From contig OZ034968.1 in NCBI GenBank assembly GCA_964030785.1, forward strand, positions 68,009,399 to 68,073,398: a stretch of 64,000 bases of DNA, written 5' to 3'. Below, one piece after another: positions 54,036 through 64,000 of this stretch. How positions within the stretch are numbered: the first letter of the stretch is position 1; each line of letters opens with the position of its first letter. A program made the position numbers and the translations under genes. Source of the DNA: Siderastrea siderea (taxonomy: Eukaryota > Cnidaria > Anthozoa > Scleractinia > Rhizangiidae). Below the pieces are notes generated by a model that was given only the letters and a program-made list of their open reading frames with translations, did not search any database and was not told the origin of the DNA.

Positions 54036-54560
54036 TTGGGCCCCAGTTATAAATATAGCCTACAGTGGCTACCTATTAGATTTCGCATTCATTTTAAGAT
54101 ATTATTGTTAACGTTTAAATGTATGCATGGACTACAATCAGTGTCACTTTGTCGGAGCACTGTCGATACAATCGTGTCTCCCTCCTTCTCCCACAAGGCA
54201 ATGTTGCAAAAACGTTTCAACCAAATAGATGACGACAAGCCCTCACAACACTATGCAGCACTGTACAGGGGTAGGAGGGGAGGGTGTTTCAACGACTTGT
54301 GTCACTGGTTGTAGCACCGAAATATTTAATAGACTTGTTAGCTGTGGGTAATAATTCAAGGTGTAATTTTCGCAGTCAAAAAGCAACTTTACTGGTTAGA
54401 GTCAGTGCTGAGTACAAACCTACTTTAGGGGATCGAGCATTTCAAGCTGCAGCCCCGAAACTCTGGAACCATCTTCCTGAAGACATTACGAATAAGGATT
54501 CAATCATAGGTTTTAATTCGGCTCTTAAAACACATATTTTTAGATTAGGTTTTACTTAAA
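54036..54560 (+). mobile_element. LINE RT C-terminal fragment inserted in duplication copy A
   Basis: Plus-strand frames read LQWLPIRFRIHFKILLLTFK, then (in another frame) RVSAEYKPTLGDRAFQAAAP and KLWNHLPEDI. This is the tail of a CR1/L2-like RT with at least one frameshift. It is absent from copy B, so it arrived after the duplication or replaced sequence there. Confidence 0.8.
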
Positions 54561-54765
54561 CGTTATTGATATAGGATGGTTAAGTATTTTTCTTTTCATT
54601 TTATGAGACTTATTAGCATTACTACTATTATTTTAATTAATTAATTAATTAATTTAGTTATTTCATGGAACTGTTTTGCGCATATGAACATATTCATATG
54701 AAAAAGGCTTCTTTGCAGCCGAAAAGCTGAAAACCTATGACAAAGAACTACTTTGCAGCAGCTCT

Positions 54766-55948
54766 CTACTGATCCTGCTTCGGCTTCCATTTTTCGTAGC
54801 CAAGAAAATCCATGAGATCACCACAGATATTCTCTACGGCTCTTATAAAGGACTCCGGAGCTGTTTTCCATCTTCTAATAGCAGCTGAAGCATTTCTGTA
54901 CACTGAATAAACGCCTCCTTGTTTTGTATTTTTAGTGAGAGCACTTATAAATTCATCCAACACTCGTCGACCAATCGAATCCCGCGAAACTGTACAGTTC
55001 CCGCGCCACATTTAAAGTATTCAACGCAAGGTCTTCGTAGCGAGTGACTTTAAAGCGATTCTTAAGCCAGAGCGGAGGTTATAACAATCCGAGCTGTAAA
55101 TTTTGCAGTGTTGGTTCACAAAGTCTTTGAACTTGTTCATGAAAGCTGGCATCCAAGTGGTCCCTCATCCATCCACGCAATTTAACCCTGGAGAAAACAA
55201 CTGCTCTTGGGTCGCAAACTAAGTGGACCAGTTTAATTTCATATCGGATTTGCTGCTGGAAAAGCTCTTTTAAAGTTTTTATTGTTCCGTTGTGCAGACG
55301 GCCTGACAAAATCTTGAGAACAGTGTGATTGTAACTGTTACAGTCAAATAGGGTATTTGAAATCTGCGGCAAATACTCTCTAGATAGCACCTTGCTCCTC
55401 CTGCGATGAAAACCGTCCTAAAACGACGCTAAAGTGGAATCACTGATATTACTAAAATCACACTGGAAGAAACTATCGATTACTTTGATGCTAGCTCCTT
55501 TGTAGCTTTTGGGCTCCTTATCTCCACGTCTCAAATTAACTTTAGACATTTTGTTGGCAACGGTGTATAACGGGTCAAAGAAATACATGACGTGCGGATT
55601 GCAATCAAATAGTGATCCAAGGAAAGTAGATCCCCCTTGGCCTGGACTCAATATGATGAGATTTTTCCTTGCAGTAAACGTTTGCTGTGGCTGGTATCTT
55701 TTCTTTTTGTCGTCCCTTTCCCCACTCTGTGGTTTACTGGCGTTGTTGATTGATGAAAGGTCTTTACGTTTAAAACCAAAATCAAGTTCATGCCCATTGT
55801 TAGAGGTCTTTGCTGGTTTCTCTATTTGTCGGGCATCTCTTGTCACTTGCGTCCATGGATTCTTTAAAGTCTGGTTGAAGAAAAACACCAAAAATAGCGA
55901 GAGAACGGCAGAAAGTGGAACAAGCTTCAACCAGGTTTTCATGGACAT
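54766..55948 (-). pseudogene. Carbohydrate sulfotransferase pseudogene (copy A)
   Basis: This is a paralogue of the intact gene at 60203-61387. It keeps the N-terminal anchor (WLKLVPLSAVLSLFLVFFF). A nonsense codon follows TLASF (TCG in copy B, TAG here). A second stop follows QLGLL, and a frameshift lies near 54990. Two key positions also differ: the 5'-phosphosulfate loop reads SPGQGGSTF instead of SPGRGGSTF, and the 3'-phosphate motif reads HLVCDPRAV instead of HLVRDPRAV. Both are CG-to-CA/TG changes. A 6-bp in-frame deletion is present in ISNTLFDCNSYN. It cannot make a working enzyme. Confidence 0.9.
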
Positions 55949-57191
55949 GTTTCAGTAATATTGTACTTTACGTGCAACTTTGTTTGAATACAACCTACGA
56001 AAGCAAAAGGAAAAAACCTGAATGTTATATAGGTAGTGTTTAGACGAGCTTCCATGATACCCGGTGCGAATTTCATTCCAGTACGAGGCAGAAGCTTTAC
56101 ACCGCGGTCACGTAAACCGTTTTCATTGGGTAGGATTTTCGTCCTCAAGAATCATGTTTTTGGTCGTTTTGATTTTAGTGCTCTATTCGTTTTTTGTACA
56201 CACGTCTTGAATACAACAGTATACATTTCATCCTCTCGGTATATAAAGGATGTTCAGTTCTGCACGAATTTATATCGACTAAATATTACGTCATTCGCTG
56301 AATCAAAAGTCAAAATATTGTCTCATACATTCACAAGCAAGGACTTATTTCGTATTTGCCTTTATGAGTGGCTCATAGGAGCCTTTGATTTGCTTTGTAT
56401 ATAGTGGATGTGCGCTTAGCCACCAAGCTCAGAGTTTACAGGCACTCCACTCCGAAATAATCCGAAACAAATAAAACAAATTCAACATAGAAGGTTAAAT
56501 ATCCCAACTGGTAGGAGACAAACCACCCTAGCTAGATTTCTATAAAATGAAAAATTTTTAGGCCAGTGCCGATGCCTTCCATCGCAGGACTCATACTGCA
56601 CAGAATAACGAATACAAAATAGTTCCTAAATTGCTCATAGCCTCAATGTTGGCTGTGATTTTGAGAAGCTATGTGAGAGGACGTCCGTTTAATGTACGGT
56701 TCCAGATTTGAAATGACAAAAGCGAGGAAAAGCAATCTGAAAATACGCTTAATTAAGATCAAATAAAACATCAGTCCGTGTTTTCTGGCCCTTATTACCT
56801 TTTCTTTTCCTTAACTCCTTCCACAACACAGGAACAGAAGTCGGAGCCCATAACTTGCTGGTGGAAAGTGCCAGTTAAAATAAACATTTTAATGAACAAT
56901 GTTTTTAATTAAAGTCGCTGCGGCTGTGGGTAGTTAGGCCGTATTTCTTAGATACCAAAAAAGTGTCTTGAAAAATGTTTGTTAGCTACTCTTTATCCTC
57001 GTCCATATTTTATTGGAAAACAATTATTCAGCTCAATCTGGTCATTCATTAGCTTGCCAAAAACTCTACTGATTAGAATATTTGTTTTATTATACAGAAA
57101 CAACCCCTAAAGAACGAGAAGCGTTATTAAGTTACTAAAACAGTTTTTTTTGTTAAAAGAAGCATCTTTATGGCTTTCTTTTTGCGACTAT

Positions 57192-57355
57192 AGCCCCGGC
57201 TAAACGACCAAACATTTTGGTCCAACATCGTCTTTGTCACACAAAACGTTCAATGGAAAACCATTTAAATGCAAAGTTGAGAGAGGCGGCTAAACAGTAA
57301 ACATGTTCATCCAACACGATATTGGAGGAAAATGTTTGATCGTTTAGCCGGGGCT
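57192..57355. mobile_element. Harbinger-like MITE in duplication copy A (164 bp)
   Basis: The ends AGCCCCGGCTAAACGA and TCGTTTAGCCGGGGCT are inverted. The left flank reads TAT and the right TAA. The matching element in copy B (62610-62819) is longer, so internal sequence has been lost here or gained there. Confidence 0.8.
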
Positions 57356-58620
57356 TAAAGAGCAATCAGGTCTCGCGCTTGGTTATGTCCAGGTGCTATC
57401 TACATGATAAAATGATATACACAGTGAAAAGTGTGAAAACTAGAAGAATAAAACAAAAAAGTCAAACACAATAATATACGAAATAGGAGGTGACCATGGC
57501 CAGAAGATGTTAAAGTGCTAATTAAAAGGTAAGCTGCTGAGATGTGGGTTATTGCCTAAGCGGTGAGTTCGAGATTTCGCGATATTGCGTGGTCAATTTC
57601 TTTGTTTGTATGTTATGGGACAAGATTCCAACTCCATCTTGACTGAACAAGCTTTGTCGATAAAAGATTGTCTATCAGACTTTGTAAGAGATTAAATTTC
57701 CCCTGCTTGAACGGAAAATTTCACGAGCGTAACGAAAAGTATTATTAAGTTACTAAAACAGTTTTTTTTTTTGTTAAAAGAAGCATCTTTATGGCTGTGT
57801 GCGTCTATTATTGTGTTTGAGTTTTTTGTTTTATGACAATGTTCTGACAATTAGAAATAGGTTAATCCTGCAACCTAGAAATACGTTTTAACCGAGGTTA
57901 AAGCGAAAAGTCAGTTTCAAAATATTTTCTCTTAGACCAAATCAAAATGTTTGGTATTTAATCAATATTAATCTAACATTTCTGAGAAAGAAAACCTCAT
58001 AAACTTGAAGCGAACGGGAGCAGCGGAAAACATGTATTTCGACTAAAAGTTAAGAAATCGCAAAGGTGTTGTAACCTCGAAAAAGGTTTGGCACCGCGCA
58101 GGGAATTTTAGTAACAATCTTTATTGAGGATACGTACTTTATTCCAAAGTGCTTTACAGAACGTCCTCCTGCTAAATTACATATAATAAAACTAATACAA
58201 AGATATACAGAAAAAAAACTAAAAACAAAAACAATATGTTAAATAAATTTTGGCGGGAGAAGACTTGATTCAAGAGCGCTAATTACAAGACATATTGTTT
58301 GCACTGAGCATTTCTATAATTCTCACAAAGAATTTGAAAGTCACTCATGTGCACTTCGAGTCCTTTGATGAAAACAAACGTAAAAGGTGCAAAGAGAAAT
58401 GGAGTTTTTCGACTGCACTATCGCTGAGTATAACCTACCACATTGGATTATTTTAACCTTTTTTGAATCAAAGACTACTCGAGAAAGTAAAGTGGAAATA
58501 GTTAGGCTAAAGTTAGGCTGTCTTTGAAAATGGCAACTGAATTTCACAGCTGATTTCAGCGCGCATTTTCTTCTTGCTTCCCTATTTCGACAACTCTCTT
58601 CACAGGCCTACCATCCTCTG

Positions 58621-59261
58621 TTTGTCTGGTGTGTTGTGCATTTATAATGGCCATATCGGCTTATGAACTACCAAAACTAAAGGCAGGGGACGGGCGGGGG
58701 GGGGGGGGTGGTGAGGGGGTACAAACCATGCGGAGACCGTTCTCTTTCTCTACTTTTGAGCGAGTCCGACCGTTATTTCGGAGACATCACTTTCGGAAGC
58801 TTTTTAGCACCAAAGTAAACAGAAAAAAAGCAAATCTTAAGGCAGCAATTTTTTGGAATTTTTATTTCATTTTCATCAGTTTTAAAAGCTCTAAATTTCG
58901 CCTGTCATCTCAGGTTTCGGAGAACAGCAGGCTATAGGCCCACTACTTTGGTAACAAGACTTCGCGGTTATACGTTCTCCTAGATAAAAGAATAACCACA
59001 TCTCTTCCAAAAAGCATTGTTTTAAACGAAGTCAGTAAGATAGAAGCTCCCGTGGAACTAATCTAACACATTCCAGTCACGTTCTCCAATGACTACAGCG
59101 TGCACTGTGTGTGTGCTTGGTGTGTGCGGAGTAATAAAACTTTTTTGTGGGGGGGGGGGGGGGCACGAGCTTACCATACTATGTTTTTGTGGTGTACTGT
59201 GCATTTCTAATTTCCGTATCGGTTTATGAACTACCATAAATACCATAAGATCTATTAGTAT
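58621..59261. other. Junction region between duplication copies, with G-runs
   Basis: Contains two G-runs (about 58690-58706 and 59147-59163). A local duplication of the phrase TATCGGCTTATGAACTACC (58655) appears as TATCGGTTTATGAACTACC (59215). No gene recognised. Confidence 0.55.
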
Positions 59262-59645
59262 CCCACCCTCTAATAAACGCCTCGTACCCAATAAACGCCC
59301 CTCTTGAAATAGTCATTTTGAGGTAAACGCCCCTCTCTGATTAACGCCTTTTTTGAAGAGCTGTCTAAGTCAGGCGAGATAATCCGACTAAATCATACTT
59401 GGAGATGGTATCACTCATTCTAGTATTGACGATGATTTGGTGTTATTGATATCGAGCTAGAAGCACGTTCTATCGTAGAGTTTTTTCACATTCATTGTAT
59501 AACTGCCTTTGAATTTAAGAAACTTGAACCTTTGATTTAATACTTGTTCGGACAAATTTAATTACCGCCTCGTATCTAATAAATGCCCTCAAAAATTCCA
59601 CATATTTAATAAACACCGTGGACGTTTATTACACCATTTACGGTA
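59262..59645. repeat. Scattered AATAAACGCC repeat block
   Basis: AATAAACGCC or close variants occur at about 59271, 59290, 59322, 59342, 59578 and 59610, and the inverted GACGTTTATTACACCATTTA lies at about 59624. It appears to be a decayed repeat or transposon end related to the minisatellite at 53632-53680, and it marks the start of duplication copy B. Confidence 0.6.
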
Positions 59646-59790
59646 GGTAGAGGAATTTCGTAGAGCGCATTATTCAACATATAGTTCTAATTTGAGAGAT
59701 TCTCTGACTGTCTGCGCGCGAGTCTCCCCAGCATTTGCTGTCTTTATAAAATAAACCTACCGATTAAACAAGCCATACTTTTTACGTCTA

Positions 59791-59796
59791 TTTATT
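59791..59796 (-). terminator. Candidate poly(A) signal of the intact sulfotransferase
   Basis: TTTATT on plus (AATAAA on minus) lies ~410 bp past the stop codon of the copy B gene. The same motif is kept in copy A. Confidence 0.35.
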
Positions 59797-60202
59797 GAAG
59801 ATTTAGACCAGCTTTTCTTCTAGAGTAGAAACAACTGTTACCTATAGTACTGTCTTCACCTCAATAAAAAAGTGTGAAAGTAGGTAGTTTAGTAGCAAGC
59901 GAAAACGACCCTTTGCCAGAAAAAGAAACGCGTCGCTTGAGTAGGTGAAACACTCAATGAATTACTCGCATTGTTTAAGCCCCCAGTTATTACAAAATTC
60001 GACAGTTTTTCATCAGGAGAAGGAATTTAATGCTATTTTCAAGACACTTCGCTTTGCCTCATCTTGCCGTTATGCTGAAACTTCAAAAACGATAGGTGAA
60101 AATTATGCTCGGGCAGTTGAGAAAAACGATCAAATTGAAAAAGGCTTCCTTGCAGCCGAAAAGATGAAAACCTATGACAAAGAACTACTTTGTAGCAGCT
60201 CT

Positions 60203-61387
60203 CTACTGATCCTGCTTCTTCCATTTTTCGTAGCCAAGAGAATCCATGAGGTCACCACAAATATTCTCAACGGCTCTTATAAAGGGCTCCGAAGCTGTTT
60301 TCCATCTGCTAACAGCAACTGAAGCATTTCTGTACACTGAATAAACGCCTCCTTGTTCTGTATGTTTTTTAAGAGCACTAATAAATTCATGAACGCTTGC
60401 CGACCAATCGAATCCCGCGAACCTGTACAGCTCCTGTGCTACATTTAAAGTATTCAACGCAAGGTCTTCGTAGCAAATTACTTTAAAGCGATTTTTAAGC
60501 CAGGGCGGGGGATATAACAAGCCGAGCCGTATATTCTGCAGTATTGGATCACAAATTTTTTGAACTTCTTCGTGAAAGCTGGGATCCAAGTGGTCTCTCA
60601 TCCATCCAAGCAATTTCACCCTGGAGAAAACAACTGCTCTTGGGTCGCGAACTAAGTGGACAAGTTTAATTTCATATCGGTTTTGCTGCTGGAAAAGCTC
60701 TTTGAACGTTTTTATTGTTCCGTTGTGCAGACGGCCTGACAAAATCTTGAGAACAGTGTGATTGTAATTGTTACAAGCTTTACTAAGTAGCGTATTTGAA
60801 ATCCGCGGCAAATTCTTTTTAGATAGCGCTTTGCTCTTCCTGCGATGAAAGCCGCTCGAAAACGACGCTAAAGTGGAATCACTGATATTACTAAAATCAC
60901 ACTGGAGGAAACTATCGATTACTTTGATGCTAGTTTCTTTGTAATTTTCGGGCTCCTTATCTCCACGTCTCAAATTAACTTTAGACATTTTGTTGGCAAC
61001 GGTATACAACGGCTCAAAGAAATACATGACGTGCGGATTGCAGTCAAATAGTGATCCAAGGAAAGTAGATCCTCCTCGGCCTGGACTCAATATGATGAGA
61101 TTTTTCCTTGCAGGAGACGTTTGCTGTAGCTGGTATCTTTTCTTTTTGTCGTCCCTTTCCCCACTTTGTGGTTTACTGGCGTTGTTGATTGATGAAAGGT
61201 CTTTACGTTTAATACCAAAATCAAGTGCATGCCCATTTTTAGAGGTCTTTGCTGGTTTCTCTATTTGTCGGGCATCTCTTGTCACTTGCGTCCATGGATT
61301 CTTTAAAGTCTGGTTGAAGAAAAACACCAAAAATAGCGAGAGAACGGCAGAAAGTGGAACAAGCTTCAACCAGGTTTTCATGGACAT
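60203..61387 (-). CDS. Golgi carbohydrate sulfotransferase (CHST1/3-like), single exon
   Basis: 394-aa open frame. Residues ~8-25 form a type II signal anchor after a short cytoplasmic tail, then a Lys/Ser-rich stem (to ~92). The PAPS 5'-phosphosulfate loop is LSPGRGGSTFLG (100-111) and the 3'-phosphate motif is LVHLVRDPRAVVFSRV (242-257). SGRLHNG, VICYEDLALNTLN and a C-terminal GYEKW follow. The fold and motifs fit the Gal/GalNAc/GlcNAc 6-O-sulfotransferase family, which moves sulfate from PAPS to sugar hydroxyls on glycans in the Golgi lumen. Sugar specificity cannot be read from sequence. The ATG at 61387 is chosen; the Met two codons later is equally possible. Single-exon structure matches its paralogue. 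A decayed copy lies 5.4 kb away in tandem. Confidence 0.92.
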   Translation of the reverse strand: MSMKTWLKLVPLSAVLSLFLVFFFNQTLKNPWTQVTRDARQIEKPAKTSKNGHALDFGIKRKDLSSINNASKPQSGERDDKKKRYQLQQTSPARKNLIILSPGRGGSTFLGSLFDCNPHVMYFFEPLYTVANKMSKVNLRRGDKEPENYKETSIKVIDSFLQCDFSNISDSTLASFSSGFHRRKSKALSKKNLPRISNTLLSKACNNYNHTVLKILSGRLHNGTIKTFKELFQQQNRYEIKLVHLVRDPRAVVFSRVKLLGWMRDHLDPSFHEEVQKICDPILQNIRLGLLYPPPWLKNRFKVICYEDLALNTLNVAQELYRFAGFDWSASVHEFISALKKHTEQGGVYSVYRNASVAVSRWKTASEPFIRAVENICGDLMDSLGYEKWKKQDQ

Positions 61388-61479
61388 GTTTCAGTAAAAT
61401 TGTACTTTACGTGCAACTTTGTTTGAATACAACCTACGAAGGCAAAAGGAAAAAGCCTGAATGTTACATAGGGGGTATT

Positions 61480-61560
61480 TACATGAGCTTCCATGATACC
61501 GGTGCGAATTTCATTCCAGTACGAGGCAGAAGCTTTACACCGCGGTCACATAAACCGTTT
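61480..61560. repeat. Relic related to the GATACC MITE, upstream of both sulfotransferases
   Basis: TTCCATGATACCGG, then GCGAATTTCATTCCAG, resembles the ends of the Harbinger-like MITE at 35799-36210. The same relic lies in copy A at about 56036-56110, so it predates the duplication. It sits ~100 bp upstream of the ATG and may overlap the promoter. Confidence 0.5.
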
Positions 61561-62609
61561 TCATTGGGTAGGATTTTCGTCCTCAAGAATCACGTTTTGG
61601 TCGTTTTGATTTTAGTGCTCTATTCCTTGTTTGTACACATGGCTTGAATACAACAGTATACATTTCATCCTCTCGGTATATAAAGGATGTTCAGTTCTGC
61701 ACGAATTTATATCGACTAAATATTACGTCATTCGCTGAATCAAAAGTCAAAATATTGTCTCATACATTCACAAGCAAGGACTTATTTCGTATTTGCCTTT
61801 ACGAGTGGCTCATAGGAGCCTTTGATTTGCTTTGTATATAGTGGATGTGCGCTTAGCCACCAAGCTCAGAGTTTACAGGCACTCCACTCCGAAATAATCC
61901 GAAACAAATAAAACAAATTCAACATAGAAGGTTGAATATCCCAACTGGTAGGAGGCAAACCAGCCTAGCTAGATTTCTATAAAATGAAAAATTTTTTAGG
62001 CCAGTGCCGATGCCTTCCATCGCAGGACTCATGCTGCACAGAATAACGAACACAAAATAGCCTCAGTGTTGGCTGTGATTTTGGGAAGCTATGTAAGAGG
62101 ACGTCCGTTTGCAGTACGGTTCCAGATTTGAAATGACAAAAGCGAGGAAAAGCAATCTGAAAATACACTTAATTAAGATCAAATAAAACATCAGTCCGTG
62201 TTTTCTGGCTCTTATTACCTTTTCGTTTCCTTAACCCTTCCGCAGCACAGGAACAGAAGTCGGAGCCCATAACTTGCTGGTGGAAAGTGCCAGTTAAAAT
62301 AAACATTTTAATGAACAATGTTTTTAATTAAAGTCGCTGCGGCTGTGGGTAGTTAGGCCGTATTTCTTAGATACCAAAAAAGTGTCTTGAAAAATGTTTA
62401 TTAGCTACTCTTTATCCTCGTCCATATTTTATTGCAAAACAATTATTCAGCTCAATCTGGTAATTCATTAGCTTGCCAAAAACTCAACTAATTAGAATAT
62501 TTGTTTTATTATATAGAAACAACCCCTAAAGAACGGGAAGTGTTATTAAGTTACTAAAACAGTTTTTTTGTTAAAAGTAGCATCTTTACGGCTTTCTTTT
62601 TTCGACTAA

Positions 62610-62819
62610 AGCCCCGGCTAAACGACCAAACATTTTGGTCCAACATCGTCTTTGTCACACAAAACGTTCGGTGGGTAAACGGGTAAATAATGTTTGATCA
62701 AACATCGGACAATGGAAAACCATTTAAATGCAAAGTTGAGAGAGGCGGCTAAACAGTAAAACATGTTCATCCAACACGATACTGATTGGACGAAAATGTT
62801 TGATCGTTTAGCCGGGGCT
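62610..62819. mobile_element. Harbinger-like MITE in duplication copy B (210 bp)
   Basis: The ends AGCCCCGGCTAAACGACC and GATCGTTTAGCCGGGGCT are inverted, with TAA on both sides (62607-62609 and 62820-62822). It sits at the same site as the element in copy A and has ~46 bp more interior. Confidence 0.85.
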
Positions 62820-64000
62820 TAAAGAGCAATCAGGTCTCGCGCTTGGTTATGTCCAGGTGCTATCTACATGATAAAATGATATACACAGTGAAAAGTGTGA
62901 AAACTGAAAGAATAAAACAGAAAACTCAAACACAATAATATACGAAATAGGAGGTGCAAGAGACCAGAAGATGTTAAAGTCCTAATTAAAAGGTAAGCTG
63001 CTGAGATGTGGGTTATTGCCTAAGCGGTGAGTTCGAGATTTCGCGATATTGCGAGGTCAAGTTCTTTGTTTGTATGTTATGGGACAAGATGCCAACTCCA
63101 TCTTGACTGAACAAGCTTTGTCGCTAAAAGATTATCTATCAGACTTTACTGTGCAGGTTAAACGTGAGAGATTAAATTTCCCCTGCTTGAACGGAAAATT
63201 TGACGAGCGTAACACGGAATAATTAACTTTCTGAGAATTAGAAATAGGTTAATCCTGTAACCTAGAAATAGGTTTTAACCGAAGTTAAAGCGAAAAGTCA
63301 GTTTCAAAATATTTTCTCTTCGACCAAATCAAAATGTTTGGTATTTAATCAATATTAATCTAACATTTCTGAGAAAGTAAACCTCATAAACTTGAAGCGA
63401 ACGGGAGCAGCGGAAAAAAATGTATTTCAACTAAAAGTCAATAAATCGCAAAGGTGTTATAACCTCGAAAAAGGTTTGGCACCGCGCAGGGAATTTTAGT
63501 AACAATCTTTATTGAGGATACCTACTTTATTCGAAAGTGCTTTACAGAACGTCCTCCTACTAAATTACATATAATAAAACTAATACAAAGATATACAGAA
63601 AAAAACTAAAAACAAAAACAATATGTTAAGTAAATTTTGGCAGAGGAAGACTTCATTCAAGAGCGCTAATTACAAGAGACATTGTTTGCACTGAGCATTT
63701 CTATAATTCTCACAAAGAATTTGAAAAGTCACTCATGTGCACTTCGAGTCCTTTGATGAAAACAAGCGTAAAAGGTGCGAAGAGAAATGGAGTTTTTCGA
63801 CTGTACTATCACTGAGTATAACCTACCTCATCGGATTATTTTAACCTTTTTTGATTCAAAGACTACTCGAGAAAGTAAAGTGGCAGTAGTTAGGCTGAAG
63901 TCAGGCTGCCGGGGGTCTTTGAAAATTGCGACTGAATTTCACAGCTGATTTCAGCGCACATTTTCTTCTTGCTTCCCTCTTTGGACAACTCTCCCCACAG

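Larger units (their letters stand above)
53681..58620. repeat. Segmental duplication, proximal copy (A) of the sulfotransferase locus
   Basis: Collinear with 59625-64000 at an offset that shifts from ~5.95 kb to ~5.44 kb, because copy A carries an extra LINE fragment. Similarity covers 3' flank, gene, 5' flank and a long non-coding stretch including a MITE. The duplication is direct (head to tail) and continues past the end of the window in copy B. Confidence 0.9.
59625..64000. repeat. Segmental duplication, distal copy (B), running off the window
   Basis: Direct repeat of 53681-58620. The last bases of the window (TTCTTCTTGCTTCCCTC, then CCCCACAG) still match copy A at about 58569-58605. 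Confidence 0.9.

Noticed and set aside
1..64000. CRISPR array, bacterial operon or prophage
   Set aside because: Spliced genes, SINEs, LINEs and metazoan protein families show eukaryotic DNA; no regularly spaced short repeats of the CRISPR type were seen.

Overview
This window reads as animal nuclear DNA, most likely from an anthozoan and probably a stony coral. It is AT-rich, has GT-AG introns, and carries an Antp-class Hox gene with a hexapeptide. It also holds conserved metazoan genes (exosome subunit CSL4/EXOSC1 and a C6orf163-type coiled-coil protein), a Mab-21/cGAS-like relic, Golgi-type carbohydrate sulfotransferases, and a dense set of DNA-transposon MITEs, SINEs, LINEs and a tyrosine-recombinase retroelement. 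The coral assignment rests on remembered repeat families (a ~106-bp satellite, tRNA-derived SINEs, several MITEs) and was not checked by any search.

Layout. 1-9.4 kb: gene-poor, with an old tandem duplication and arrays of a ~106-bp satellite. 9.4-10.7 kb: a two-exon Hox-type gene (+). 10.7-20.6 kb: no host gene seen; contains another satellite array, a foldback element, the 3' end of a Penelope-like element, a CAGGG-ended MITE and tRNA-like sequences. 22.4-32.9 kb: four-exon EXOSC1 (-). Its third intron carries a ~5-kb Ngaro-type retrotransposon with an A1-ORFs-B1-A2-B2 repeat layout. The element's tyrosine recombinase gene is split by a TTAA-flanked MITE, and a second TTAA-flanked element lies in intron 2. 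33.1-37.0 kb: a divergently transcribed C6orf163-like gene (+), four exons, with several MITEs/SINEs in its third intron. 37.1-41.9 kb: a dimer of a ~740-bp repeat whose second unit is split by a 3.25-kb CATG-flanked insertion that itself holds LINE fragments and another MITE. 43.2-45.2 kb: an intronless Mab-21/cGAS-like pseudogene. 45.7-53.6 kb: three head-to-tail copies of one LINE embedded in (TAG)n tracts. 53.7 kb to the end: a tandem duplication of a sulfotransferase locus; the distal gene is open (394 aa) and the proximal one is broken.

Functional view. EXOSC1 and the C6orf163-like gene share a ~210-bp head-to-head promoter interval. The sulfotransferase pair shows duplication followed by loss of one copy, and the broken copy has lost arginines in both PAPS-binding loops. 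The other genes do not form an obvious pathway. Several gene losses here (recombinase catalytic arginines, sulfotransferase arginines) look like CpG-type transitions. I found no complete novel system. The most unusual structures are the LINE array bounded by TAG microsatellite and the nested mobile elements inside EXOSC1.
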